Part shown: in pieces, positions 1 to 11,626 of the stretch | Numbering within the stretch: position 1 is the stretch's first letter | Layout: each line of letters opens with the position of its first letter | Source of the DNA: Neckera pumila | Lineage: Eukaryota > Streptophyta > Bryopsida > Hypnales > Neckeraceae | Length of the DNA stretch: 64,000 nucleotides | NCBI GenBank assembly: GCA_963969595.1 | Contig: OZ018410.1 | Span: forward strand, 3,286,001-3,350,000 | Direction of reading: 5' to 3' | Position numbers and translations under genes: made by a program | Notes under the pieces: generated by a model | The model's database searches: none | What the model was told of the DNA's origin: nothing | What the model saw: only the letters and a program-made list of their open reading frames with translations

Positions 1-650
1 CACCTTCAAAGTCCATCATTACGAGTTCATAGTTGTCAAGATTTCCTTATCAATACATTGAAAACCATAAAATAATGAGCCTAAAAGCTTTTTTTCAAAC
101 TTTATTTCTCAAAATATCTATAAATTTGTTTTTTGTATTTATTTATTAGAGATTTGATTACATATCTTCTATATTTCTCATAAAAATTTCACATGGATTT
201 TGAATGAAAATAAAATAATTCATATCAAAGGCTATAATTGCTAAAAATATTAAAAAAATTCTATGAATTTATTTTATAGTTTAGAATATCATGGTGCAAT
301 TTTTTCTTAGTGTGTTATTCTAAAATTAAAAATACAACACTCCATGGATATAGTGCCAAAGTTCAAATTGCTATAAAATACTCAATTTTAAAAAAAATTC
401 AGAATTTCTAATTGGAATAAAATTGAAGTCAATAAGCATCATTTTATTAGTTGAATTCAAATTTGGAAAAAATGAAGATCAAGAGAGACCACAAGTTGTT
501 AAAAAATGCTAGATAGATTTGCCATTTTCTTACGTAAGAAAATGTGAGCATGTGAAATTTTTGAATTTTTATAATTTGCCATGTGTATTGTAACAAGAGG
601 TTGAATTGAGTTCATATTCTAAGAGGAATGTAGGCTAATTAACCTAGTCA
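1..650. other. AT-rich intergenic DNA, no gene seen
   Basis: Very AT-rich sequence with frequent stops in all frames. I see no coding signal, RNA gene or clear repeat boundary. Confidence 0.6.
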
Positions 651-2400
651 AATGATTTTAAAAATCATAAATAGGTTGATTGGAGAAGAGGCAAATTGAC
701 TTTACATCAGTTGAGGTTGAATAGCCACTTGTCTTTTGAGATAGCATATGATCTTGACAATTTGGCTTTGGCTCTCTCACTTTCTCGGTTTTCTGTGGGA
801 GGCAAGTTGTATTTTTTTTTGTGTACATGGTAAATCCTTGAGTATGTAAATATAAACTGTCAATATAATATTTTTTATGTACTATAGTACTTACACAACA
901 ATTTATCATTCTATATATTGTGCGTGTGTGTAAGTTGCCAATTTAAAGCACTGATCCAATGATTGGACTCGCTTTTGTGTGAATAATTGAGCAAATTGTC
1001 TTTGCTGTGTGTAATTGTGTGTACCTAGATCATTTGTCTATGTGAGTTAGAAATTGGAAATTCTCTAAGTTAATATCTTGTGGTGAGAAGCCTTAATAAA
1101 TTGTTACAATTATGAAATAAGCAAATCTAGTGATTGGATTATTGTTGTGTACTTTTGTGGTGACAAATTGACTATGTATTCTTGTGTTCCTTGTGTGTGT
1201 GATTGGAATAAGTTGGCTCATTGTTTTGAGAGTTGTTGATATCATTGACAATTTGTAATTGAAGTTCTAACTAATCTAGTGAGTAGATTTAGGCGTGAGT
1301 GTCTAATATTTGAATATATCATTTCAATAAGTTGCGAAGCAAATGACAAATCATGTTTGTAGAAATATTTATATATCCTAGTGATTGGGTGATGTTTGTG
1401 TAAATGTGACTCTTGTCCCGTGCTAATTGAGCGAGTGAGTTTACAAATTGATTGTATCTTACTATGTAGTAAATAATATTGACAATTTGTTATTGTAAAA
1501 ATATTGGAATTATAGTGAGTGGATTCAGTCTTGTTGAAGGTGTGTAGAATAAATTGTCTAAATGAGTTTAGAGATGGATTTTTTTTGAAGAAAAATTGGA
1601 CACACCGTTTAGTTGTTTTGGCGTATAGACCAAATCTGAAAGAATGGCCGTAGTCAAAAGCGCAAATTGAAAGAAATGGGACACAAGTTAACCCCTAAAG
1701 GACTGTATACCGTTTTTTGGCAACATAGCAATTTTGGGCAGCTCACTACAAACATAGTTTTTATTATTTTCTTTGGAAATTTCAGAAAACATGTGCCCAA
1801 GGAGTAGCTTTAAGGTACAACAATTTTCATAACTTTTGATTAGATAGTTAAAAAGTTGTTGCATGATATGTAAATTTGGTTACTTAGCGGACATCTTGGG
1901 CATCTCAAAAAACTTCTTTATAAATCACTTTTTTGAAGAATGAAAAATTGAAAGTGGTTCTAAAGATTTATTTAGACAAGAAATAGTTTGAATCATTCCA
2001 TTTTGTTTAATGAGATGAGAGCTATGAAGGGTTCTAGTTTGCGAGTAGGTACGGAGTCTCTGGATTCCAAACCTACCCACAAACTGGAATCCCTTGTAAC
2101 TCTCATCACATTAAACAAAATGGAGTGATCATGCAATAACTGACTGTGTAGTCAAAAGTTATGAAAATTGTTGGACCTTAAAGCTACTCCTTGAGCACAT
2201 GTTGTGTGAAGTTTTCAAAGAAAAAAAATAAAAACTCTGGTTGTAGTGAGCTGCCTAAAATTGCTATGTTGCCAAAAATGATGTTTGGTCTTTTAGGGGT
2301 TAAATCGAGAAGTATTTCTATGCTTAAAATATGTATTGACAATTTGTCTGTAAATTGCTATTCATTAATTATAGCTTGGAGTTAGATTTCATTTCCTAAT
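650..2400. repeat. Degenerate tandem array, unit about 240 bp
   Basis: The motif TTGACAATTTG occurs at 754, 1245, 1479 and 2335. The gaps are 491, 234 and 856 bases. Removing the 612 bases added by the transposon at 1692-2299 plus its target duplication turns the last gap into 244, and the first is about twice 245. The phrase 'tagtgattgga' and related words recur in between. This fits an old tandem array with a unit of about 240 bp that the element later split. Copies are too diverged for exact unit borders. Confidence 0.45.
1692..2299. mobile_element. TTAA-flanked CCCC/GGGG element P1, foldback form
   Basis: The 608-bp element begins CCCCTAAAGGACTG and ends TTTTAGGGG. It is flanked on both sides by TTAA (1688-1691 and 2300-2303). 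The two ends are versions of the same end type (shared words GGCAACATAGCAATTTT and CAAGGAGTAGCTTTAAGGT in inverted order), so it folds into a long hairpin centred near 2059. The left arm is longer; the right arm lacks about 120 bp. It has no transposase and is probably a non-autonomous piggyBac-type element. Confidence 0.75.
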
Positions 2401-5209
2401 GTGCTTAAGTTAGATATTGGTTGTTATAAAAGTAAATTTTTGTTGGTGTCTAATCTTTGAGTGACAACTTGTTAACTCTTAAGGTATGAATTTTGGTCTT
2501 TTGAGGTAGTGTGAAATTGTATATAAATTGAATATATATCCCATATTACTCTTAAATACATGTGACTTTAGCCACAATATGTTAGACTATTTGACTATTC
2601 CCTAAAGATTTGGAAACCCTACATTATAGCCTTGGATTTTTGTGGATTTAGCAAAATCTAGACTACAAAAAGTCAAAAATAATACTAGGAAGGATACACA
2701 ACACTATTAATTGAAAATAAATTCAAGCAAGTCTTCCTAAAGAAATTTCAACCCTTGAATTTTTCCTAAATTATCCAAAGGACACTTTTCTTCTCAAAGG
2801 TTTCAATAACCTAAGACATTGAAGAAATCTAAAACTTTTAAACATATATTTTTTGAGTTGAAAAGCAACTCCCCAAATGTATATTGCCAAAATTCCAATC
2901 TATGTTTAAATCCTAAATTTTTTGATGAGAGAACATTTTATGCAAAATACAATCATTTTGTCTTTCCAAAACTTTGTAAATTTATTTAAAATTTATTTTC
3001 TTCAAACCTTGGGGATTTTTATTCAAAAGTCTATTTCTTCCTAAATTATAACTTCAAATTAACTAGCCAAATAGGCCAATTTGAAATATTTTTTGGTATA
3101 GTCAATTCTAATGATGATATTTATATCGGAAAAGTTTTACTTGGATTGAAGTTCAAAGATTTGGTGGTTGGTATTGTTGTTCAAACATCATTAATTGCAC
3201 TATTTCAAAATGACCTATTTATGTAACAATATAGATACATGAGAGTATTATGTACTGTTGACATGGAATATAATAGAGGTGTCAAGAAAAATTCTTGTCT
3301 CTAAAATACTAGTGTCTAAAATTGCAAAAACATACCAAAGAAACCTTCTACATCATTATATTTTAATTGCTACTTCTTGTAGTATTTCGTGTCATACTAT
3401 ATATAGTGCATAAGAAGAATTTTCAAAAAGAATTCAAAAAGACCATGTCCAAGATTTGATGTTGTCTACAAAATTATGCAAATAAAGAAAGTGCAAATAG
3501 AGAAGTTGGGGTGTAAAGGCTATTCCAATATGTTATGGAAATGCACTCATAATTGCCATTATTAACAATTTGAATATACATTGTTATTATTAAATATGAA
3601 TAACATGCATTGAATCTTTTTTAGCAAGTGCAAAATGAATTCCAATGCATTGTAGCATATATTATTTGGACACCACACAGATAAGTTTGAATTTTCAAAG
3701 TCTTATTTGTAGGTGTTCCAAATATTCACCTGGCTTGCATTTTTATAGGCTCACATGTTGTATATGTACACCTTGTGCCATTAATATTGACATTCAGTTT
3801 AATCTCAATGTTTTTGTGTTCAGATGTAACTACTGCTTTTTAGACATCAATGAATACAAGTGCAAATACTTTGGAAAGAGCAAGTGGCCTAAATTTGTAT
3901 ATGCTATCTTTTAGAAATTTAGAGAGTATTATATAAAATTTCTAAGCAAGTTGATTGATTGACAAATGGAAGGTTCATAATTAATTGATTCTAGACACAA
4001 AAGCTTTGGCCCTACACAAATTATATTTTATCTAGCATAATAAATTCAATTTGTCATATCTTAATCATGAAATATTGGTCTCTTAGGGTCTAATCTTTTG
4101 CCATCCAACTAGACTATTGAATTTGTTCCATGAGGAAAATAGGGTCTCTGCAAAATCTACAATTCTATTCCATCAAAACCAAATTAGTGAAGAGGGCCCA
4201 CTTTGGATTCAATGCAACAATTATAATATAGTGGATCAACTCGTTGTGCAAAAATCAATACCGTAACTATTACAATCCCTAAGGTAGTCAATTACAAGAC
4301 TTGAACATGTTGGTTGAATTTGAGTAGTGAGGGATTAATATGGATCTACAAGGGATTCTATAGACTAAATAATTGCCAAGTTGTAAACCAATTTGGTCTA
4401 TAATTGAGCTACTTTCAAGTTGAGGAGCAGTATAAAAAGTAGCAACTCAATTATAGATCAGATAGACTCACAATATGGTCATTATTATAAATAACTAGTC
4501 AACAATAGGAATTGAGATACGTGGCTATTAATAATGCTAGTCTGGACAAGAATTTTAAAATTATCGTAACATATACCTAATTTTGATCACTTTCTAAAAC
4601 CTTACATTCTAAATTCTTGCCTAAAATGTACTTCTACTATTTATAAGAGTCCTTATTTGGTTTCAAAACACCTATTTTTAGTACTTTGAAAATTCATAAT
4701 ATATTCATGCAGTGTCCAAAAAATGCATCATAAGAGTATCTAGAATCTTCTAGCCTTTTGACTACTAACAAAATCCTATGAAAAGCTTTTCAATATACTA
4801 ATGGAAACCATGTTGAATTGCTTATTTGTGCAATTTTAGGTGAAGCTATCTTAGTTATGCTCTTCATCAACAATTCCATTATGTCTATGCGTCACAAAGA
4901 ACAATGATTCCAGTTTGTAATAAGGTAGTCTGTTCTAAAGTAATTGGCCTCTAAAACCAATCGCGGTGCATAGGTACATTTTGCTTTCTTCAATGTACCA
5001 AAGGTGATCATTTCAAGAGGTGGTCACTTTTAGTGACCACTACGTTTCAACTTCAAAAACTTGTAACTAATTCCACAAAGGCGCAAAAAACATGAAATGA
5101 CTTGGGGTAGATGCCAGTTCCATTTTTTTTCCTACAAAAAATTTACTGAAAATAGTTTTAAGGAATTTAGCTTCCTTGAAAGACAAACAACTCTTAAATG
5201 GTTGCTACC
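2400..5209. other. AT-rich intergenic DNA without recognisable gene
   Basis: No open frame has protein-like composition. The only structure I see is a short inverted repeat, GGTCTATAATTGAG at 4395-4408 against its complement at 4446-4459. It could be the remnant of a small inverted-repeat element. Confidence 0.5.
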
Positions 5210-5213
5210 TTAT

Positions 5214-6109
5214 CCCCTAAAGGACCAAACGGCGTTTTTTGGCAACATAGTGATTTTTCGCAACTTACTACAAACGGAATTTTTTTTTTTTTCTTTGAAA
5301 ATTTCTCACAATGTGTGCCCAAGGAGTAGCTTTAAGGTCCAACAATTTTCAAAACTTTTGACTACATGGTTAAAAAGTTATTGGATGATATGTCATTTCC
5401 AACGGTTGGTAGACAGCTCAAAAGATTTCTGAAAATCCACTTTTTAAAAAAATGAAAATTTGAAATTGGTTTTTTAGATTTATATATACATGCAAAGCTT
5501 TGAATTATCCAATTTGATTTATTAGATTAAAATTATGAAGTGTTCTAATTTGCGGGCAATTATGGATTCCATACTCTAAAATAAACTTTGAAGTCCTTAA
5601 TTTCAAGTTTTAGTATTTGTGGAAAAAAATAAAAGCATAGGATGTATATTGTTTGTAACAACACTACAATAGTTGGGATTGACATTTTCTATTCCATAAT
5701 TAAACTCTTAACAATTTTGAATCATTCTCTACTTTCTACAAAAAAAAATTTCCTATATGTTGTACAATTATGAATGATTTGAACTTTTTCAAGCATGTAG
5801 CCAACTTGCTTTGAAGAATGAATTCAAGGAGTAACCACATTTTGGACATTTTTTTAGTTAAATGTGACCTTCTGAAATGCAGATGCCCAGTGTTTTGCAG
5901 GGTCAAAAAAAGGATTTTTGTCAATTTAAATGCTAATATCTTGTAATCTACAAGGTGAAAAAAATTTCCACAAATTCTCATACAAGCTTACTACAAGATC
6001 CTAGGTTACATGTGTCCCAAAATGTTTTTTTTCTAAGATTTGGTACTTGTACTAGAAATGACAATTTTGGAGAGTTTTAGTGAAAACAAAGTCTCTGAAC
6101 CTTTAGGGG
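5214..6109. mobile_element. TTAN-flanked CCCC/GGGG element P2
   Basis: An 896-bp element starting CCCCTAAAGGACCAAACG and ending CCTTTAGGGG. It is flanked by TTAT on both sides (5210-5213 and 6110-6113), a one-base variant of TTAA. Its two ends differ: the left is the GGCAACATAG type and the right carries the subterminal word TAGAAATGACAATTTTGG, also seen in the 55.9 kb copy. It contains no long ORF and ends about 680 bp upstream of the ClpS start codon. Confidence 0.75.
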
Positions 6110-6784
6110 TTATAGTTGCTTGGAGCCAATCTAAGCAAGCCATTTCGTCAAAAATGGCCCCACAACAGTTTTTCTCTACTTTAGATTTGCACCACAAATT
6201 TCACCAAAAATCTTCAAATTCCCTGAATTCCACCCCCGGCCTCCACCCGGTCATGCTCATTTTACCTGGATTGTCACACCAACACTTGGCAAGCTTCAGG
6301 CCCGACGTCCGTCGTTCGATTTCCATCGCCATCGTCTTACGATTCGTCACGTCTTTGCCCTTTCGTCCGTCGGATTAATGCACGAACCGGGACGTTAGAT
6401 CAGATAGCTTCTCGTCAGTCCAATTGCTCACTCCAGAATTTCGGTTCGTCAAGATATCGGACGTCCGTCCTCCGACTTTATCACAATCGTCCAACTGTCG
6501 TCACGTCCGGTTCTCTCGTCCGTCGGCGTGCTGGTGCCTTCCTGGTCATTGAGCATGCGTTTGAACTTTGAAGCTCCAGTAGTCCAATCGCTCTAGAAGT
6601 TTCGACCTGCGTTTGTGGTACAGCGCATTTGCGGTTTAGTTCATTTCAATAGAAGAAATCAGGGTTTCTTCAAGAAATTTACAGGAAATTTTGTCCATTT
6701 GAGCTGCGGAAGTGCAGAGTTGCGGTGGATTTTCATTTTTGTTTTTGTTTTGCGTTCTGTTTTGAAATTTTGTGCCAGAGATCA
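6110..6784 (+). promoter_or_regulatory. GC-rich promoter/5' UTR region of the ClpS-like gene
   Basis: Base composition changes sharply from AT-rich to GC-rich at about 6230. The stretch contains recurrent CGTCCGTCG-like words (about 6307-6530) and leads to the start codon in the context atcaATGGCG. I could not fix a TATA box or a transcription start. Confidence 0.4.
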
Positions 6785-8387
6785 ATGGCGGTGTCCATCG
6801 GAAGCGCTGCTCCAGCGGCGTGGTGCTTGAGATTGCAACAAGCAGGTGGTGATGGCGGCTCATCAGCTGCGTCTTGTGTGAGAGTCGCCACTGGAGCGAG
6901 GGCGGTGGTCGTCGGGAGCGTCCCCAGTGCTGTTCTTGGTGGAAGCCGCGGTGCTGGCGTGTTGGAGCGACCGAAATTGGACCAAAGCGGCTCTGATAAC
7001 ACACCTATGACCGAAGAAGGTATGAAGCTCGACTGATATAAATTTTCTTTCTCTATGTCGTTGCCATGAGGATTCAATCGTGGAGCTTGCTATCGCCTTT
7101 TTTGCTGTTCGTCTTTTTTTGGCTTGAAATTTTCTAGGGATTTTGAACCTCGTTCAGGCGAGGCTAAGGGGCAAGCAGGTGCCGCTTTAAGTTGTTTTGT
7201 TCCAGCTTTCAGTCTCTGTAGTGTTAGTGTTCTCCAGGTTACATGAGTATTAAGCTGACAGTGCCGTAACCTAGGTGATATCCGAATTGCCCGACTCATC
7301 GTTCTTGAGTTTAATGAATTTTTTATTTTATTTTATTGATAATTGTTTGCTATAAGGACACTCAGAATCACCGATTTTGCTGTTGAGCATATTATTTTGG
7401 TCAAATTATTATATTGTGCTGTTGGCAAATGAGAAAGGATTTTAATTCACTAGTGAGTCTGGTATTTGGACACTATACTGTATGTAAAACTTACGAAAGA
7501 TTACGTTTAGATGGTAGATGTTTTGAAATCGCCTCGGTGACGAGGTGCGTAGTGAGTAAAAGGATATACTGTACAGTACAGCAGCTGAAATCTGATGTCT
7601 GATGGCGAGTTTGGCTCCAATTCCATGTCTGGTTTGTTTTCTTTAGCTGGTTCTCAAATGTCACAAGTCATCGTTCTTGAATGTAACGAATTTCTGATCT
7701 GATTCTATTGATGAATTGTCCACTTCTAAATTGTATACAATTTTTCCAGTTCTTCTGACTCATGTCCTTATTGCAGGAGGTGAGAGTGGGAAGGAGAAAG
7801 ATCGTGTTCGGACTGGAGGTGGCGACCGCTACCGCGTTCTTCTTCTGGACGCTGATCATCACACTGAAACCTTCGGTACAAAATTCTCTCCCTCTGTCCA
7901 GGTTCTCTAGGTCCTGCGATGGTTTGTGAAAGACTTGGACAACAGTGGTAACTGTGGTGATGGCTGATGAGTATTATATTGAATTCTGTTGCAGTTGAAA
8001 AAACTCTTCCCAAAGCAGTTCCCGGGATCACGCTTGAGCACGCAAGGAAGTGTTACATGGAGGCTAGGCTTGTGGGCAAGTCTGTGGTCATGGTGGCTGT
8101 GAAGGTTCGCATTCCGTCATGTTGGCTACAGAAAACGTACTCATGCTTATGTCTTGGCTAAATGCGCCAATTATGTTCAGAAGTTTTTATTTGGAACGTA
8201 TCCGACAGCTGAGTGCTTGAATCATCAGAGTCGTTTTTCTCTGGAATTAATCTGGTTTTGGTCATTTTCTTATCTACTTATGCTTTCCGTGGCTTGACAA
8301 TACCAGGAGCACGCCGAAATGCATTCTTATTGCATGGCTCGCTTTCGCCTGCGAGCAACGATTGAGCCGGATGCTACCACTGTTTGA
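6785..8387 (+). CDS. CLPS: ClpS-like adaptor of the Clp protease, probably plastid-targeted
   Basis: ClpS proteins bind the N-domain of the ClpC/ClpA unfoldase and hand over substrates carrying N-degrons; plant ClpS works in the chloroplast stroma. I build a 174-aa protein from exons 6785-7019, 7777-7875, 7995-8104 and 8307-8387. All introns are GT-AG and phases match (1, 1, 0). Residues 1 to about 90 are rich in Ala, Ser, Gly and Arg and low in acid, like a transit peptide plus linker. The ClpS fold runs from Tyr97 (YRVLLLDADHHTETF) through PKAVPGITLEHA and EARLVGKSVVMVAVKEHAE to the C-terminal IEPD. The start was chosen because 6785 is the first ATG in frame. Where classical ClpS has Asn-Asp in the first strand this protein has Asp103-Ala104, and the pocket His appears to be Arg136, so N-degron recognition may differ. 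The family call is strong; the paralogue class is inferred. Confidence 0.85.
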
Positions 8388-9412
8388 GCATGTGTGTCTT
8401 TATCCAGTAGGCTCGCATGCCCCAGCAAGCTGATTTTGTAGTCTAAGTGCTCTACTATGCGCATTGCCTAGTCAGATTTCATTAAGAATATGTAGTTATA
8501 TCCTCAATTGGATACGAACATGCTTCAGTCTGGAGCAGAGGAGCTTGAGTGTATGCTAGTTAGTGTAACGAGCGTGAAGACCAATTTTTCAGTTAGCAAG
8601 TATGGTTTGCGAATTTGTTGAAGCAACCACGGATTTGCTCTTTATCGGGAGATACTTCCCTCTACATGAGATGCTCTTTTCATTTTGCGTAGCTTGCATG
8701 GCTGGCTCATCTCGAAGGTCTTCATTAGTGTTGTGGTCGTAAGTTTTAGATTATGCAATTCGTGAGACAGGCCAAGTTGCCGACAGTTGTATCAATATCA
8801 GATTTTTTAATGAGACTAAATAGTTGAGATTTCCTTCGGAGTAAAAAATTTTCTTATGATTAGTTGATTACCACGCTCAGGTTGGAGTATCTAATGGTAA
8901 TGTTGACCCAATTTCGACACAAATTACATTGGCACAAAGAGGTCAGAATCAAAATGAATAAAGCTCTAAGACGTGTCACAATTTCCTTCATTCAAATGCA
9001 TCAATTCCAGCATGACGAGAGGATGTGGAACCCCAAATTGAATGAGTAGCAAAGTCTTGATCTAGAATTGCCGAACTATACGTCTAGAATTGTTGTGGCC
9101 GTGGTGGGACGATTCAAACTCAAATATGGAGAAAGAGCTTACCGAATGGTGAAGGAAAAGCCATATTTTCATCTTTCCCAACGAATTTTCTACGTAATGA
9201 GGAAAAACTTTCCACCAAAGTTCTTATCAGGTTGGATTGCGATTAAAAATTGGCTTGGGAATCCATACATGATATGTGTGCCTTCCACTTGCCTATGTCC
9301 CATTCCTGCTCTTCATTTTCAATGCGCCAAGATACTATTTATGTTCTTCAAAAGTAAAACCTGGTATCTCTCACAAACAGGAGTTCTAATAGATGTGTCA
9401 AAATAAAATGGC
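8388..9412. other. Downstream region of the ClpS-like gene, no further gene recognised
   Basis: The first part is probably 3' UTR. An AATAAA lies at 8957-8962 on the plus strand but its use is uncertain. Two short in-frame open stretches (about 8864-9049 and 9068-9406) have no recognisable domain and no splice partner, so I do not call a gene. Confidence 0.4.
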
Positions 9413-9414
9413 TA

Positions 9415-9969
9415 AGGTGGAGCCACCCGTTCCTGACCGGTGACCCATTCCCAACCTATAGGTGCACGTATGGGGAATTTCGTTAAAATGGCGATATTCC
9501 GTGTGCCATTTAGACAGCGTGCCATTTGAACATCTAGGACAGGCATAGATTTCAGAAATGACCATTCTAAACTGCAAAAGCGCCAAAGTTCTGGAGTGCC
9601 ACCATTTTAATGAAATTCGCCATATGTATTTCTGACCAAGCTTAGAATGTTTTCTTTTTCCTTTTCAAGATTTGAACTAATAAATACATGGCACATATCC
9701 CAAGTTGTGAGAAAGAAAGTAGGAAATAATGATTAGGAAAAAGGTTATTGAATGATCGAAATTGGAAGAGTCTAGACATTGGCTATAGGTTTGAAGTACT
9801 TTTTGCCTCCCAAAATTCATAGTAATTCCAATTCAAGCGATAAAATTACCAAATTTTTTGCAATCCTTGTCATTTCTATTGATGTGCCTCTAAAAAATAT
9901 TTGTTTTGCCTTCGCCACTCCAGATTATGTTGGAATTCCTTATTCGGTCAGTTATGGGTGGCTCTACCT
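9415..9969. mobile_element. TIR element with TA duplication (AGGTRGAGCCACCC family)
   Basis: It begins AGGTGGAGCCACCC and ends GGGTGGCTCTACCT, with TA on each side (9413-9414, 9970-9971). It matches, in inverted orientation, a second copy at 38055-38456 over its whole length. It has been split by another small element at 9469-9624. No coding capacity. Confidence 0.75.
9469..9624. mobile_element. Small TIR element (GGGGAATTTCGTT family), nested copy
   Basis: A 156-bp element whose ends are inverted (TATGGGGAATTTCG and CGCCATTTTAATGAAATTCG). It sits inside the element at 9415-9969. The sister copy at 38 kb lacks it and shows one TA where this copy has TA on each side, which supports a TA target duplication. 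Other copies are at 15076, 29121 and 32985. Confidence 0.8.
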
Positions 9970-9971
9970 TA

Positions 9972-10445
9972 GACCGGGAAAGAACTTTGGATTCACCAAC
10001 TTTCACCAACTTCAAGAGGCATGTGGCCACCCGCTCATCAACAAAAGTTTTCAATACATAATGAAATTTTACATTTCTATAGTATAACTTCTTCAGAATA
10101 TCAAACTAATTGCAAAATATCTTCAAATACTGTAATGTCTTCAAATACTATTTTGGCTTTATTTTTCGTGTTTTCTTGGGGAGCGAGTCATCACTGTCGT
10201 GAGAGTTGTGGTTTGAATTTTTAAAATGAAAAAAACAAAAACAAAACTGCATCATGAACGAGGGCCGCTGTGAGGTTGTTTGTGACTGCAACGCCATATA
10301 AATATTGATCATAAGTTACTGTGCTATGGTGGACTTCCCAGGTGCAGCACATGGGCTTCAAACTTTTGGGACTCATCATTTTTTCTCCTCCCATGCATGC
10401 AAGGCAGCAGGAATCCCGCTAAAAGGTAAGGTAAAGGACTAAAGC
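9972..10445. other. Intergenic DNA, nothing recognised
   Basis: Mixed-composition sequence without protein-like ORF or clear inverted repeat. Confidence 0.5.
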
Positions 10446-10447
10446 TA

Positions 10448-10586
10448 AGGCACTATGTGCACCTGAAAGTGACTTTCTCCTAATTGTGTCACCTATCTAT
10501 AATTGTCTAAGATTTCAAGCCTAAAATTTTGGACTGACATAGATAGGTGACGCAATTATGAGAGTCACTTTTAGGTGCACATACCT
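10448..10586. mobile_element. 139-bp foldback MITE with TA duplication
   Basis: The two halves are complementary: AGGCACTATGTGCACCT on the left against AGGTGCACATACCT on the right, continuing through TCACCTATCTAT / ATAGATAGGTGA. TA flanks both ends (10446-10447 and 10587-10588). The whole element would form one hairpin if transcribed. Confidence 0.75.
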
Positions 10587-10591
10587 TAGAA

Positions 10592-10967
10592 GAGCATCCC
10601 CACATTTGGCTCAAACTGGGCAAATGGTCATGCCCGGCCATAATGTGTGCCCCGCGACACGTACGGCAAAAGCCAAAAAATGGCTGGGAACGGCCAAATT
10701 TGATGAGCACCCAGGCAAATTAAGATCCTTGCTTGCGACTTGGTATGGGCTACTTTATCTTTGTTCTTAAAATTCGAGAGACCTTTTCATGAATGAATGT
10801 CATTCCCGAGTCGGCATTCATGAAGTGGCACTTTGGGGGCCATGTAAACCCGGTTTCCCGTGTTCGTAGCCCGTGTTGCCATGGGGCACATGGGCCGGGC
10901 TTAGTCAAATCACGCACCAAATACTCCCTGGCCGTGCCATTTGGCCCTCTTCGGAGTGGGGATGCTC
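10592..10967. mobile_element. GAGCATCCCC-ended TIR element
   Basis: It begins GAGCATCCCCACATTTGGC and ends GGAGTGGGGATGCTC, a typical plant MITE terminus. The interior is GC-richer than its surroundings. No clear target duplication is visible, so the superfamily (possibly PIF/Harbinger-like) is uncertain. Confidence 0.55.
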
Positions 10968-11489
10968 AAACAGTCCGATCCAATGCAGTGACTTATTCAA
11001 AACTAGCACAAACTAGCTAAACTACCATATCATATTCCAACGCGTAGTTATTATCCCTCTTGTTTATGCAACATAAATGATTCAACACAGACAAAAAGTT
11101 AATTCCATTTCATTTGTGTCAAAAAAAACAAAAACAAAACATGGAAAATTGAAGATCTACCGTATAGTTTGTGTCAAACCCTGATCTAGGATTTTTGGCC
11201 TGTCAAATTTAGTTCCAAAGTTGTTGTTGTTTGTCTTCCACTTGTTCCTCACGGAGGTACCCAAGGTGTGTAATTCCCGGGCGTTGCACCAGGTTGCCTT
11301 GGTTGTGTTGTGTCGTCTCAATCCAGCTGCGGCCTTTGAAGGCCGTATGTTTAAAAATAAAATTATATATATATATATATATATAGTTCCGAAGTTCATC
11401 ACAGTATCTTACGCTGCAACTGGACAAGGTTCTTTGATTATAACTTTGCAGTGCTTTACTTTAGTTTTGTAATGAACGCGTTGTACTGC

Positions 11490-11626
11490 GTCGTGTCGTG
11501 TTTGTGTTCGTTGGTTGTACTCCCGACCTGCCAGGCCAATTGTGGCTGGGTGGCTGGGTAACGTAACTCATTTTCCTCCTTCTGTTGCAATGAAATTTCG
11601 TTTCTTTTGCAGACACAAAAAAACGT
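11490..11626 (+). mobile_element. Short retroposon-like insertion (SINE or truncated LINE tail)
   Basis: The 137-bp insert is flanked by a 10-bp direct repeat GTTGTACTGC (11480-11489 and 11627-11636), and genes A and B lack it. It contains GGTTGTACTCCCGACC, then TTGCAATGAAATTTCGTTTC, and ends in a short A-rich tail. A related piece is at 37971-38050. I see no Pol III A/B boxes, so a 5'-truncated LINE is as likely as a SINE. Confidence 0.55.

Noticed and set aside
8864..9406. Two consecutive in-frame ORFs downstream of ClpS
   Set aside because: Separated by a stop, no ATG or splice logic, no recognisable domain.
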